This document shows, piece by piece, positions 7,908 to 15,113 of a stretch of 19,856 nucleotides of DNA (positions are counted from its first letter, which is position 1; every line of letters begins with the position of its first letter). Source of the DNA: an uncultured Methanomassiliicoccaceae archaeon (GTDB lineage Archaea; Thermoplasmatota; Thermoplasmata; Methanomassiliicoccales; Methanomethylophilaceae). Where the stretch lies: assembly GCA_905187815.1 (NCBI GenBank), contig CAJJJM010000020.1, positions 1 through 19,856 of the forward strand. The letters are read 5' to 3'. The position numbers and the translations under genes were made by a program. Under the pieces are notes generated by a model, which worked only from the letters and a program-made list of their open reading frames with translations, did no database searches and was not told the DNA's origin.

Positions 7908-8831
7908 TCAGTCCCCGCCGAGCCTGGACCTGAGGGTGTCCAGCAGCTCGCAGGACTTGCACCTGTCCCCCACGGTGGGCTCCCCGCACCTGGGGCACGG
8001 GTGGAGGGTGGTGCCCTCATACTCCCTGTGCAGCATCGGGCGCAGGGTGTCGAACGACGACAGTATCCCGAACTTGGCGCCCGGCGACCTGTCCTCCAGA
8101 CCGTCCACCACATCCCTGTACTGGTTCCTGAGGGCCTCCTGCCAGTAGGGGCACACGCCGTCCCAGAACTCCATGCCGGACACCAGCGCGTACAGGAGCG
8201 TCTCCTTCTCCGGTATCGTCCTCAGGGGCATGAACCTGGGGACCAGCCCGGGCTGGACCCTCTCGTGGGGCCCCATCCTAGCCAGCCTCTCCACGTCCCC
8301 CCTGACGAAGTTCATCATGACCGACTGTGCCATGTCGTCCAGGTTGTGGCCGGTGGCCAGCCAGTCCGCCCCTATCCTGCGGGCCTCGTCGTTCATGAGC
8401 CTCCTGCGGAACACGCCGCAGTAGGTGCACGGGGACGAATCCCCCGACACCGGGGCCGCCTCGTCCATGGTGACCCCCAGCTCCGAGAAGGACCTCAGGT
8501 GGAAGTGTATCCCGTTGGACTCGCAGTACCTCCTGACGATGTCCACGCTGGGAGGGCGGTACCCCGCTATGCCCTCGTCTATGGTTATGGCGTGGACCTC
8601 CACCCCGTTCCTGGGGCCGAACACCGACGACACCATCCTGAGGGCGACCATGCTGTCCTTCCCCCCGGACACCGCCACCGCGATCCTGTCGCCATGGCTC
8701 ACGTCGATCTGCTTGCGGATCTCCCGCTTCACCCTCTTGTCCACGTACCGCATGAAGTGGCGGTCGCAGAGGTGGGTGCCGTTGTACCTGACGAAGGTCA
8801 CCGCCTCGCGGTCGCAGAGGTCGCACCTCAT
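7908..8831 (-). CDS. ncsA: tRNA 2-thiouridine synthetase, TtuA/NcsA (Ncs6) family
   Basis: The protein has 307 residues. An N-terminal zinc finger has C3-X2-C6 and 'LCDRH' (C22, H25). The ATP-binding PP-loop SGGKDS is at 55-60. C135 and C138 (SPCTYCG) and C227 (GVCPY) match the three cysteines that hold the catalytic [4Fe-4S] cluster in TtuA. 'ATGHNLDDMAQS' at 159-170 is another family block. A C-terminal zinc finger has 'CPRCGEP' and 'CKSC'. The enzyme activates a tRNA uridine with ATP and inserts sulfur delivered by a small ubiquitin-like carrier. In a mesophile, U34 (NcsA role) seems more likely than U54. The start overlaps the expected cdc6 stop as ATGA, with GGAGG just upstream. The stop is TGA. 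Confidence 0.92.
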   Translation of the reverse strand: MRCDLCDREAVTFVRYNGTHLCDRHFMRYVDKRVKREIRKQIDVSHGDRIAVAVSGGKDSMVALRMVSSVFGPRNGVEVHAITIDEGIAGYRPPSVDIVRRYCESNGIHFHLRSFSELGVTMDEAAPVSGDSSPCTYCGVFRRRLMNDEARRIGADWLATGHNLDDMAQSVMMNFVRGDVERLARMGPHERVQPGLVPRFMPLRTIPEKETLLYALVSGMEFWDGVCPYWQEALRNQYRDVVDGLEDRSPGAKFGILSSFDTLRPMLHREYEGTTLHPCPRCGEPTVGDRCKSCELLDTLRSRLGGD

Positions 8832-9993
8832 CCCCTTCCTCCTCCAGCATCCCCTCTATTATGGACTCCATCTTCGCCGCCAGGACCTTCGAGGGTATGT
8901 CCGGCAGCGCCACGTTCACGGACCTGCCGCTGAGGTCGGTGACCTGGGACAGCTTTACAATGCCCATCCTGTCCAGGTCCTGCAGGTAGGACCAGAACTG
9001 GGTGTGCTTCCTCGCCTTCAGGCCGTACTCCTCGCAGACAACCGCGTACGTCCTCTCCACGTGGGCCGCGGGCACCGCCGGGCTGTCCTTGATCGCCCTT
9101 GCGGTCGCCAGCACGACGGCCATCTTGTTGATGTTGAGGGACATCAGCTTCGACTCCGACACGGAGCTGTAGATCATCGCCTTGGCGGCCCTGACGTGCT
9201 CCACGGTGACCTCCCCCTGGGAGTCCTCCTCGGCGATGTTGGCGGCCCTGTCCAGGAGCTCTATCGCCAGCCTGGCGTCGCCGTAGTCGGCGGCGTGCTC
9301 GGCGATCAGGTCCAGGGCGTCCTCGGTTATCCTGCCGGGGTGGAGGGCCTCCTCCGCCCTGGCGGCGACTATCTCCCTCAGCTCCGACTGGGAGTACCTG
9401 TTGAACCTGATGGTGTTGGCCCTCCTGAACGTGGACATGGACGCCTCGTCCAGGAGCCCGTCTATCGCGTACTGGGAGATCAGGATGATCGACACCGGGG
9501 AGGTCCTGGGGACGTCGGTCCTCGTCAGCTGGTAGACCACGTCCACCGTACCCCTCTTGAGAAGCACGTCCACCTCGTCCAGGATCACCAGGAGCCCCCT
9601 GGGGCTGGAAGACAGGTGGGACACCATCGCCCGGGCCATCTCGTCCGCGGAGAAGCCTCTGTCCGGGTAGCCGCGGTCGTAGAGGCGGACGATGCTCAGC
9701 AGCACCCCGGCCTCGGACGTGTTGCGGCAGTTGATGTACACCGAGTCCATGGGCCTCCCGGCCTTGGCCATGTACTCTGTCAGGTCGGCCCTGAACCTGG
9801 CGGCGGTGACCGTCTTCCCGGTCCCGACGCTCCCTGTGAGGAACGCGGTGCACGGCCTGCCCCTCTCGGCCAGCGGCCTGAACAGGGTCTCCAGGCGGGC
9901 CATCTGCGACTCCCTGTGGACCAGGTTACCCGGCACGTAGTCGAAGTCCAGCTTGGACCCGTCGCGGATGATTGTTGAGGCCCTCTCGAACAT
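8828..9993 (-). CDS. cdc6: Orc1/Cdc6 replication initiator, stop displaced by a one-base frameshift
   Basis: The AAA+ domain has Walker A GSVGTGKT (54-61), Walker B LLVILDEVD (134-142), a sensor 1 region 'SIILISQYAIDG' and sensor 2 'GDARLAIELL' (238-247). A winged-helix domain with 'HTQFWSYLQDLDRMGIV' follows. It binds origin DNA and recruits the replicative helicase. Expected length is about 387 residues. As given, the frame misses a stop and runs on in an out-of-frame reading of the thiolase gene. One extra G in the run at 8832-8835 would give a TGA at 8830-8828 overlapping the next ATG (ATGA), so an indel there is very likely. The gene starts 4 bases after the Nif3-like stop. Many archaea have several Orc1/Cdc6 copies; no origin repeats are seen here. 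Confidence 0.9.
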
Positions 9994-9997
9994 CGTC

Positions 9998-10960
9998 TCA
10001 GTTCCTGCTGAAGCGGGTGAACCCGGAGCACGGGAGCACGTCGATGCCGTGCCTCTCCCACACGTCGCAGATCAGGTTGACGCCCAGGGAATCGGAGGAC
10101 ATGTGCCCGGACACGACCAGGTTGACGTTGCTCTTCCTGGCCTCCTCGTAGTGGCTGTCGGGGAAGTGCATCCCCACCACCGTGCCCACGCCCGCCTGGG
10201 CGAGCTTCTCGTAGATCTCCTTGGGGGCGGAGGTCCCTCCGGTCATCTTGCAGATGATCCTCCCGCAGCGGTTGTCCTTGCGCCCGACCATGATCTCCGG
10301 CGGGGAGTTGTATCTGGCGGCCTGCCTGAACTCCGGCTCCGTGTAAAGGACGTCGATGAGGTCGGAGAGCCTCTTGGGCTCCGTCCTCTGGAACAGGTCG
10401 GTGAGGTACCACTGCACCATGTTGTCGGCGGCGGAGTGGACGTTGAACAGCGGGATCCCCAGGATCCTGGCGGCGTCCGCCGCCTGGTTGTAGTTGGAGC
10501 CCATGACCCCTCTGAGGACGTCGTCCATGCGGCCCCTCATGAGGCCCTCGGCGACGTTGATGGGCACGCCCGCCTCGTGGAACATGTCGGTCTGCATCCA
10601 CATGACCTCCGGGAACTTCGTCCTGGCGGTTCCGAGGGGATGGTGGGCCACGACGGCGGACACCATCTCCCCCTTCTCCCTGAGCCTGTCGGCGAGCAGG
10701 ACCTCCGCGGGGCCTATGTCGATCCCCCACATCATCCTCTCCGCCTCGGCCTCGCGGGCCTCATCGGCCATGACCGAGAAGCGGCAGTCGGTGTAGGGGT
10801 TCCAGAGCCTCTCCTTGTCGAAGAGCTCCTTCCTGTCCTCTGGGAGCTTGGAGTAGGCCTCCTCCGCGTCGTCGAGGACCTTCTGCACCTCGTCCCTGGG
10901 GCGCGGGTCCCTCTCCATGCCGGTCCTGATGGCCAGCTCGTAGGCCTCGTAGATCTTCAT
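9998..10960 (-). CDS. Nif3-like (DUF34) metal-binding protein
   Basis: The protein has 320 residues from ATG 10960 (a GTG at 10966 would add two). Family features are 'GIDIGPAEVLLADRL' (79-93), the metal-binding 'AHHPLG' (105-110), 'NVHSAADN' (173-180) and 'SGHMSSDSLG' (284-293). These correspond to the conserved histidines and acidic residues of the NGG1p-interacting factor 3 fold, which holds two metal ions. The biochemical role of the family is unsettled; metal-dependent hydrolase or cofactor-related functions (such as GTP cyclohydrolase-like) have been proposed. An N-terminal extension of about 75 residues precedes the usual start of the fold. It is the first gene of a close run with cdc6 and the thiolase. 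No clear Shine-Dalgarno is present. The stop is TGA. Confidence 0.75.
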   Translation of the reverse strand: MKIYEAYELAIRTGMERDPRPRDEVQKVLDDAEEAYSKLPEDRKELFDKERLWNPYTDCRFSVMADEAREAEAERMMWGIDIGPAEVLLADRLREKGEMVSAVVAHHPLGTARTKFPEVMWMQTDMFHEAGVPINVAEGLMRGRMDDVLRGVMGSNYNQAADAARILGIPLFNVHSAADNMVQWYLTDLFQRTEPKRLSDLIDVLYTEPEFRQAARYNSPPEIMVGRKDNRCGRIICKMTGGTSAPKEIYEKLAQAGVGTVVGMHFPDSHYEEARKSNVNLVVSGHMSSDSLGVNLICDVWERHGIDVLPCSGFTRFSRN

Positions 10961-11009
10961 GCTCACGGATTAGGGTCGGGAAGTAGATGGACTTTTGGTA
11001 CCGGGGGCG

Positions 11010-11471
11010 TCAGCGCTCCCCGTCCGGGACGCTGTCAGAGGACAGCTCGGCCATGATGCCGGATGCCCTGTCGAGCATGGAGCAGAACACGCCGAGCTCC
11101 TCCGGCGTGTACTCCTCCGCCATACGGGACGCCACCCTGGCTATGAGCCTGCTCTCCATCTCGTAGTCCTCCCTGGTCCTCTCGCTGAGCCTCAGGGGAC
11201 GCACCCTGCCGTCGTCCTCGGACCTCTCCCTGACCACGTACCCCTTGTCCACCAGGCGGTTCACGGTGGACGTGACGGTGGCCTTCGTGACCCCGAGGCG
11301 CTCCGCGATCTGGGAGGACGTTATCCCGGGGTTGTAGGCGATGAGGTCCATGTAGAGGATGGTGATGTAGGGCAGCCTTTCGGTGCCGTGGGTCATCTCC
11401 GACATGCGAATCTCCAGCTCCGAGGTGCTGACGTAGAACCTCTCCAGGCTGTCCTTCACGTCATTCGACAT
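11010..11471 (-). CDS. MarR-family transcriptional regulator
   Basis: The protein has 153 residues with the MarR layout. A helical N-terminal dimerisation part precedes the helix-turn-helix 'TSSQIAERLGVTKATVTSTVNRLVDKGYV' (in parts, about 51-79). The wing 'RERSEDDGRVRPLRLSERT' and a C-terminal dimerisation helix follow. The gene starts 11 bases inside the end of the efflux pump gene, so the two are one transcript and translation is coupled. MarR proteins usually repress their own operon and release DNA on binding a small ligand. The 26-bp palindrome over the operon's TATA box is the obvious target. The stop is TGA. Confidence 0.9.
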   Translation of the reverse strand: MSNDVKDSLERFYVSTSELEIRMSEMTHGTERLPYITILYMDLIAYNPGITSSQIAERLGVTKATVTSTVNRLVDKGYVVRERSEDDGRVRPLRLSERTREDYEMESRLIARVASRMAEEYTPEELGVFCSMLDRASGIMAELSSDSVPDGER

Positions 11472-12867
11472 CCTGTCCCCTCCTCTCCCTCACGACGGCG
11501 GAGAGTATCAGAGCGATGGCGGAGAAGGCCACGCCGAACACCATGGCGAAGCCGAACCCCTCCAGGAAGGTGGCCGGATCGGTGGACGATATGTCCGCGC
11601 TCCCGATGCCGGATCCGAATCCGAACAGCCCGGCGAAGGTCGCGGTCCCCAGGGCGCATCCGAAGTAGATGAAGAACGACAGCAGGGACGAGGCGCTGGC
11701 CCTGTCCTTGTCCGGGACGTTCTCCACCATCCTGTTCCCGATGGGCCCGCCTGCCAGTCCCCAGGTGGTTCCGAGCAGGAACAGACCGATGAGCAGCAGC
11801 CATGTCTGGCTCACGTCCATCAGGGCGAACATCGCCAGGGCGACTACCATGCAAAGACATCCTGCGATGACGAACGGGCGGTTGCCGATCTCGTCCGCCT
11901 TCTTCCCCACCCACAGGCAGAACACCAGGGTGGCAACCGCGGGGATCAGCAGGTACAGTCCGCTGCCGATCGTGTCCAGGCCCATCTCTATCTGGAGGTA
12001 GAACGGCAGGAGGTAGAGGCAGCCCATGTAGCACAGGTTGATGAATATCAGCGCGACGATTGCCGCGACCAGCCTGGGGTACCTGAACAGGTACAGCTTG
12101 AGGACCGGGTCGCGGGACCTCCTCTCGACCAGCACGAACAGTGCCAGGCACACCAGGCAGACGACGAGGCACACGATGGAGACGGTCGTGAACCCGTGGC
12201 TGGGTGAGGACTCCACGACGTACAGGCCCGTGACCATCGCAAGGAACAGCAGCACCGCTCCCTTGACATCGAACCCTGTGGAGCTGAATCCGGTGTCCTT
12301 GGGGATCGCGTGCGTCGCGATGACAGCCGCGACTATGCCTATCGGCACGTTGATGAAGAACACAAGATGCCAGCTCATCATCTCGGCCAGCACGCTTCCG
12401 AGCGTCGGTCCCACGGCGGCGCCCAGGGATGTCCCCAGGATGCTCACGGACAGCGCGAACGCCGTCATCCTGCGCGGAAGGAACTTGACGCACACCATGA
12501 ACGCGGTGGTCGCCATCATCGCCGCGCCGAGACCCTGCACCGCCCTGAAGACCAGCAGCATCTCCAGCGAGAACGACAGCCCGCAGGCCAGGGAGCTGAA
12601 CGAGAACACCAGGAGGCCTGCGACGAACAGCCTCTTGATCGCTCCGCTGTCTGCGATCTTCCCGATGACCAGGATGAGTCCGGCCATGACCAGGAAATAG
12701 ACCGTCACGACCCATGAGGTCGTGCCCAGCCCTATGCTCATGTCCTCCGCGATGTCCGGGAGGACGACGTTGACGATTGTCCCGTCGAGACCGTCCAGGA
12801 ACAGTGCCAGCGCCACCACGACCAATAGCAGCCACTGCTTCCTGTGGTCCTCGATTACATTCTCCAT
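11461..12867 (-). CDS. MFS drug:H+ antiporter, DHA2 (14-TM, EmrB/QacA-like)
   Basis: The protein has 468 residues and I count 14 hydrophobic segments, as in the DHA2 family. TM1 carries 'FLDGLDGTIVNVVLPDI', the acidic motif D1 typical of proton-coupled multidrug exporters. TM4 has 'FRAVQGLGAAMM', and TM5 has the antiporter motif C-like 'LGTSLGAAVGPTLGSVL'. It probably exports toxic organic compounds across the cell membrane, with proton exchange. The start is ATG 12867; a TTG at 12879 lies inside the operator and is less likely. The TATA box lies about 26 bases upstream of this ATG, so the mRNA may be leaderless. It is co-transcribed with the MarR gene, which presumably represses it. The substrate is unknown. 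Confidence 0.9.
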   Translation of the reverse strand: MENVIEDHRKQWLLLVVVALALFLDGLDGTIVNVVLPDIAEDMSIGLGTTSWVVTVYFLVMAGLILVIGKIADSGAIKRLFVAGLLVFSFSSLACGLSFSLEMLLVFRAVQGLGAAMMATTAFMVCVKFLPRRMTAFALSVSILGTSLGAAVGPTLGSVLAEMMSWHLVFFINVPIGIVAAVIATHAIPKDTGFSSTGFDVKGAVLLFLAMVTGLYVVESSPSHGFTTVSIVCLVVCLVCLALFVLVERRSRDPVLKLYLFRYPRLVAAIVALIFINLCYMGCLYLLPFYLQIEMGLDTIGSGLYLLIPAVATLVFCLWVGKKADEIGNRPFVIAGCLCMVVALAMFALMDVSQTWLLLIGLFLLGTTWGLAGGPIGNRMVENVPDKDRASASSLLSFFIYFGCALGTATFAGLFGFGSGIGSADISSTDPATFLEGFGFAMVFGVAFSAIALILSAVVRERRGQDVE

Positions 12868-12876
12868 GGGCGGCGA

Positions 12877-12902
12877 CAATGGTTAGACATATTTAACCAT
12901 TG
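12877..12902. promoter_or_regulatory. Palindromic operator for the MFS-MarR operon
   Basis: CAATGGTTA (12877-12885) and TAACCATTG (12894-12902) form a perfect 9-bp inverted repeat with an 8-bp spacer. It overlaps the minus-strand TATA box. A further half-site TAACCAT lies at 12921-12927. Size, symmetry and position fit a MarR dimer site. Confidence 0.75.
12888..12898 (-). promoter_or_regulatory. TATA box of the MFS-MarR operon
   Basis: Read on the minus strand this is GGTTAAATATG, with TTAAATAT as an archaeal TATA element. It is centred about 26 bases from ATG 12867, which predicts a transcript starting at or next to the start codon. It is embedded in the operator palindrome. Confidence 0.6.
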
Positions 12903-12993
12903 GTTTTAGTTCGATACATCTAACCATATCCTGCCGGACCATGCGTGGCGATGTCCGGGGACGAGCCTGGACGCATCCATCCACAAAGCAATT

Positions 12994-13023
12994 AACCAAC
13001 CCCGCCATAGGGGATGGTTGGTT
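12994..13023 (+). promoter_or_regulatory. Inverted repeat directly upstream of the RFC small subunit start
   Basis: AACCAACC (12994-13001) and GGTTGGTT (13016-13023) form a perfect 8-bp inverted repeat with a 14-base spacer, ending three bases before ATG 13027. No Shine-Dalgarno is seen. An AATTAA at 12990-12995 could be the TATA element. The repeat may be an operator or an RNA hairpin in a very short leader. Confidence 0.45.
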
Positions 13024-13026
13024 GCC

Positions 13027-13986
13027 ATGAACGAGATCTGGACGGAGAAGTACAGGCCGAAGACCCTCGAGGAAGTTGTCGGACAGAAGCATGTGACCGC
13101 GAGGCTGGAATCCTACGTGCGCTCGCGCAGCATGCCGCACCTCATGTTCACCGGTCCCGCGGGGACCGGGAAGACGACCTGCTCGCTGGCGCTGGCCAGG
13201 GAGCTCTTCGGCGACGAGTGGAGGGGCAACTTCATCGAGCTCAACGCGTCCGACGAGAGGGGTATCGAGGTGGTCCGCGGCAAGATCAAGGACTTCGCCA
13301 GGACGGCCCCCATCGGCAACGCGGAGTTCAAGATCATCTTCCTCGACGAGGCGGACAACCTCACCTCCGACGCGCAGGGCGCCCTTAGGAGGACCATGGA
13401 GAAGTACTCCGGGATCTGCCGCTTCATCCTCTCCTGCAACTACTCGTCCAGGATCATCGACCCGATCCAGTCCAGATGCGCCGTCTTCAAGTTCAGGCCC
13501 CTGTCCCCTGAGGACATCTCCGGGTTCCTGGGGATGATCGTCCAGAAGGAGAACGTCACCATCGACGACGAGGCAATGGCGGGCCTGGTCCGCATCGCCC
13601 GCGGTGACATGAGGAGGGCGGTGAACTCCCTGCAGGTCGCGGCGTCACTCGGGAAGCCCATCGACCTCGACCTCATCTACCAGACCGCCGGGCTCGCCAA
13701 CCCGGAGGCCGTCAAGACGATGCTCGAGACCGCCCTCGCGGGCAACTTCATCAAGGCCCGCGACTCGCTCGACGAGATCATGATCACGTACGGCCTCTCC
13801 GGCCAGGACGTCATCAGGCAGATCCACTCCTCGATCTTCGACCTCGGGGTCTCCGACTACGACAAGGTCAAGCTCATCGACAAGTGCGGCGAGATCGAGT
13901 TCAGGATCGTGGAGGGCAGCAACGAGAGGATCCAGCTCGAGGCCCTCCTGGCGTACTTCCTCATGATCGGCGGGAACGCCAGGTGA
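13027..13986 (+). CDS. rfcS: Replication factor C small subunit (clamp loader)
   Basis: The protein has 319 residues, the usual length for the archaeal small subunit. It opens with the typical 'WTEKYRPKTLEEVVGQ' (RFC box). Walker A GPAGTGKT is at 43-50, Walker B with DEAD at 107-110, sensor 1 'SCNYSSRI' at 136-143 and the SRC arginine-finger motif at 149-151. A C-terminal collar domain follows. With the large subunit it loads the PCNA sliding clamp onto DNA using ATP. A TTG at 13018 would add three residues, but ATG 13027 gives the family's normal start. It is transcribed alone, divergent from the MFS operon. It ends (TGA) nine bases from the end of the convergent UPF0280 gene. Confidence 0.96.
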   Translation: MNEIWTEKYRPKTLEEVVGQKHVTARLESYVRSRSMPHLMFTGPAGTGKTTCSLALARELFGDEWRGNFIELNASDERGIEVVRGKIKDFARTAPIGNAEFKIIFLDEADNLTSDAQGALRRTMEKYSGICRFILSCNYSSRIIDPIQSRCAVFKFRPLSPEDISGFLGMIVQKENVTIDDEAMAGLVRIARGDMRRAVNSLQVAASLGKPIDLDLIYQTAGLANPEAVKTMLETALAGNFIKARDSLDEIMITYGLSGQDVIRQIHSSIFDLGVSDYDKVKLIDKCGEIEFRIVEGSNERIQLEALLAYFLMIGGNAR

Positions 13987-13995
13987 GTCTGGCCT

Positions 13996-14709
13996 TCATC
14001 GGTTCCCGGGTTCCCCGTACACGAGCTCCGAGCAGTCGGCCGGGACGATCTCCGGCAGGCTGCCGAACATCGCCACCTTGTCGCCGCAGCATGCCATGCA
14101 ACCAGAGACCCCCTCTCTGGAGCCTATGTCCCTGACCGCGTCCTGGATGTGCGACTCGTCACGGACCAGGTTCCCCAGGGCCGTGGCGCAGCAGTCCGCC
14201 AGGACCACGTCGTCTGCGAACACCGTGCTTATGCTGCTCGACCCCAGCGAGACGGAGGGGCCGACGGTCCTCGACGATGAGCATATCCCGACTATCCTGT
14301 CGGAGGACACCGAGAACGCGAGGTCCCTGAACACCGGATGGTCGGCGAATATCCCCACTAACCTCGGCTCTGGGGAATAGAAAGCGATGTCGCCGCCGTT
14401 CTCGACGATGGCGTGGGATGATCCCTCGCTGATGAGCCTCTCAGCGACATGGAGCGCGACTGCACCGGCGACCCCCGCCATAGGCCCTACGCCTGCGACG
14501 GCGGATGCGTCGCACATCCTCCTGATGATGTCGTCGTCCCCGGGCGAGGACGGATAGGGGTCGTACGTTATCCCGAAGAAAGGGTCCTGGGAGATCTTAG
14601 CCTCGACGGAGTACCTGGCCTCCATCATGGCGTCGAAGGCCGCATCCCGGAGGCCGTCGTCGCAGACGACCCTCAGGATGCTCTCCCTGTAGGAGAGGTC
14701 GAACCTCAT
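13996..14709 (-). CDS. UPF0280/COG2122 (ApbE-like) protein of sulfide assimilation
   Basis: The protein has 237 residues. The family core is 'VAGVGPMAGVAGAVALHVAE' (in parts) followed by 'AIVENGGDIAFYS'. Later blocks are 'DRIVGICSSSRTVGPSVSLG' and the C-terminal 'LADCCATALGNLV'. Related Methanosarcina protein MA1715 aids sulfide use in homocysteine formation, and the gene order here supports the same role. The start is ATG 14709, which overlaps the upstream TGA as ATGA; upstream in-frame codons belong to the ferredoxin gene. A cysteine pair 'GCMACCGDK' near the C-terminus may bind metal or carry sulfur; this is inference. The stop is TGA. Confidence 0.85.
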   Translation of the reverse strand: MRFDLSYRESILRVVCDDGLRDAAFDAMMEARYSVEAKISQDPFFGITYDPYPSSPGDDDIIRRMCDASAVAGVGPMAGVAGAVALHVAERLISEGSSHAIVENGGDIAFYSPEPRLVGIFADHPVFRDLAFSVSSDRIVGICSSSRTVGPSVSLGSSSISTVFADDVVLADCCATALGNLVRDESHIQDAVRDIGSREGVSGCMACCGDKVAMFGSLPEIVPADCSELVYGEPGNR

Positions 14710-15113
14710 AGCTCCAGCTGGATGGCCTTGACGGAGCAGGCGTTGATGCAGGACCCGCATGCGATGCAGGTCTCGGTGTTCAGCCTGACCTCCCTAGTCT
14801 CGGACACCACGTAGATGGACCTGGTGGGGCAGAGCGAGACGCACGCCCCGCAGCTCCAGCACCTGTCGTAGTCGTGGAAGATGTGCCCGCTGAGCTCCCT
14901 GACCTGGAATCCCTTCTCGCGGATGTGGGTGATCCCGCGGATCATGTCGTCCTTCTCGCCCACGAGGCTCAGGAGCATAAAGCCGTGGCCGTCCCCGCCG
15001 ATGTCGGCCCTGAGGACGTTGGGCTTGAGGTTGAACTCCGACACGAGGGTGTACGTCACGGAGTCGAGGACGTTGCTCTCGTCGAAATCGATCCTGAACT
15101 TCTTCTCTACCAT
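14706..15113 (-). CDS. NIL-domain ferredoxin of homocysteine biosynthesis (MA1822-like)
   Basis: The protein has 135 residues. An N-terminal NIL (ACT-like) domain spans about residues 3-75. Two [4Fe-4S] ferredoxin motifs follow: C85-X2-C88-X2-C91-X3-C95 (CWSCGACVSLCP) and C116-X2-C119-X2-C122-X3-C126 (CIACGSCINAC). It likely feeds electrons to the DUF39 sulfurtransferase when sulfide is converted into the thiol of homocysteine from aspartate semialdehyde. The start is ATG 15113, preceded by GAGAGGGG and overlapping the DUF39 stop by seven bases (ATGGTAG). Its own TGA overlaps the next ATG. Such overlaps indicate equimolar production of the three proteins. Confidence 0.9.
   Translation of the reverse strand: MVEKKFRIDFDESNVLDSVTYTLVSEFNLKPNVLRADIGGDGHGFMLLSLVGEKDDMIRGITHIREKGFQVRELSGHIFHDYDRCWSCGACVSLCPTRSIYVVSETREVRLNTETCIACGSCINACSVKAIQLEL

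Noticed and set aside
8278..8827. Continuation of the cdc6 frame through the tRNA thiolase gene as a C-terminal extension
   Set aside because: The residues turn into Arg/Gly/Pro-rich text with no family features, while the thiolase frame is fully conserved. The missing stop is better explained by one base lost in a G run.
7644..8933. Long plus-strand open frame opposite the AbiH and thiolase genes
   Set aside because: High GC gives stop-free shadow frames. The product has the His/Pro/Val/Gly bias of an antisense reading and no motif.
11456..12835. Long minus-strand frame overlapping the MFS gene
   Set aside because: It is an Arg/Gly/His-rich shadow. The MFS frame has 14 membrane segments and proper motifs.
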